Below are positions 38,317-38,388 of a stretch of DNA of 38,388 nucleotides, piece after piece (position 1 is the first letter of the stretch; every line of letters starts with the position of its first letter). Source of the DNA: Nesterenkonia salmonea (lineage in GTDB: Bacteria > Actinomycetota > Actinomycetes > Actinomycetales > Micrococcaceae); NCBI RefSeq assembly GCF_005771525.1, contig NZ_VAVZ01000036.1:239-38626 (forward strand). Direction: 5' to 3'. The translations under genes were made by a program, and so were the position numbers. The notes beneath the pieces are model-generated. The model saw only the letters and a list, made by a program, of their open reading frames with translations. It ran no database searches and had not been told where the DNA came from.

Positions 38317-38388
38317 CTAGTTGTTGTGGGGCATGAGGTTCTTGCCACTGGTGCGTCGATGAGATGAGGAACGGGCTCCCCGCCACAG
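38317..38388 (-). CDS. Possible C-terminal end of an upstream gene (partial)
   Basis: A minus-strand frame is open from the window edge to a TAG at 38317-38319, ending ...SGKNLMPHNN, 29 bases upstream of the hydrolase start. The close spacing fits an operon, but 23 codons are too few to identify it or to be sure it is coding. Confidence 0.3.
   Translation of the reverse strand: MWRGARSSSHRRTSGKNLMPHNN

Overview
The window reads as the chromosome of a GC-rich actinobacterium, most likely a member of the Micrococcaceae. Evidence: GC-rich third codon positions, GTG starts, an actinobacterial rrn leader next to tyrS, an arg cluster in the order C-J-B-D-F-R plus G-H, a HelR-type RNA polymerase recycling helicase, and a TCGAA-type SOS box. 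Secreted proteins are very acidic, which would suit a salt-tolerant lineage such as Nesterenkonia or Yaniella, but the genus is a guess.

Layout. 1-330 holds the promoter and boxA-type leader of a ribosomal RNA operon reading left out of the window; the 16S gene itself is outside. 330-9034 is a leftward block: argG, argH, a membrane-anchored lytic transglycosylase, a 3-methyladenine DNA glycosylase, an O-methyltransferase, helR and tyrS. 9271-11635 is a small mixed-strand island that separates argR from argG: an ankyrin protein, a two-helix membrane protein, an XRE-cupin regulator and a divergent CxxC flavoprotein. 11602-17500 is the leftward operon argC-J-B-D-F-R with a 4-bp start/stop overlap at every junction. 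ARG-box-like sites precede both argC and argG, and ArgR is encoded last in its own operon. 17656-18660 is a quinone oxidoreductase gene that shares a long stem-loop terminator with the converging pheS-pheT pair (18777-22378).

22571-29429 is the most interesting block: a GlcD-type FAD oxidase, a GlcG/HbpS-like protein, EtfB, EtfA, a membrane cytochrome b with a long disordered arginine-motif tail, then an L-lactate permease. No GlcE/GlcF or LldEFG/LutABC iron-sulfur subunits are present. I infer that a 2-hydroxyacid such as lactate or glycolate is imported, oxidised by the flavoenzyme, and its electrons pass through Etf to the cytochrome b and on to menaquinone. Crp/GlxR-like palindromes lie in both promoter regions.

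29500-33727 is an SOS/DNA-damage block: umuD-umuC under a near-consensus LexA box, followed by a short UvrA-like (UvrA2/DrrC class) ATPase. From about 33.8 kb the window enters what looks like the edge of an integrated element: a tyrosine integrase, a small excisionase-like HTH protein, 12-bp direct repeats at both promoters, then a leftward pair encoding an acidic lipoprotein and a large secreted cell-wall hydrolase, a combination common in conjugative elements. No tRNA, CRISPR array or insertion sequence was found.
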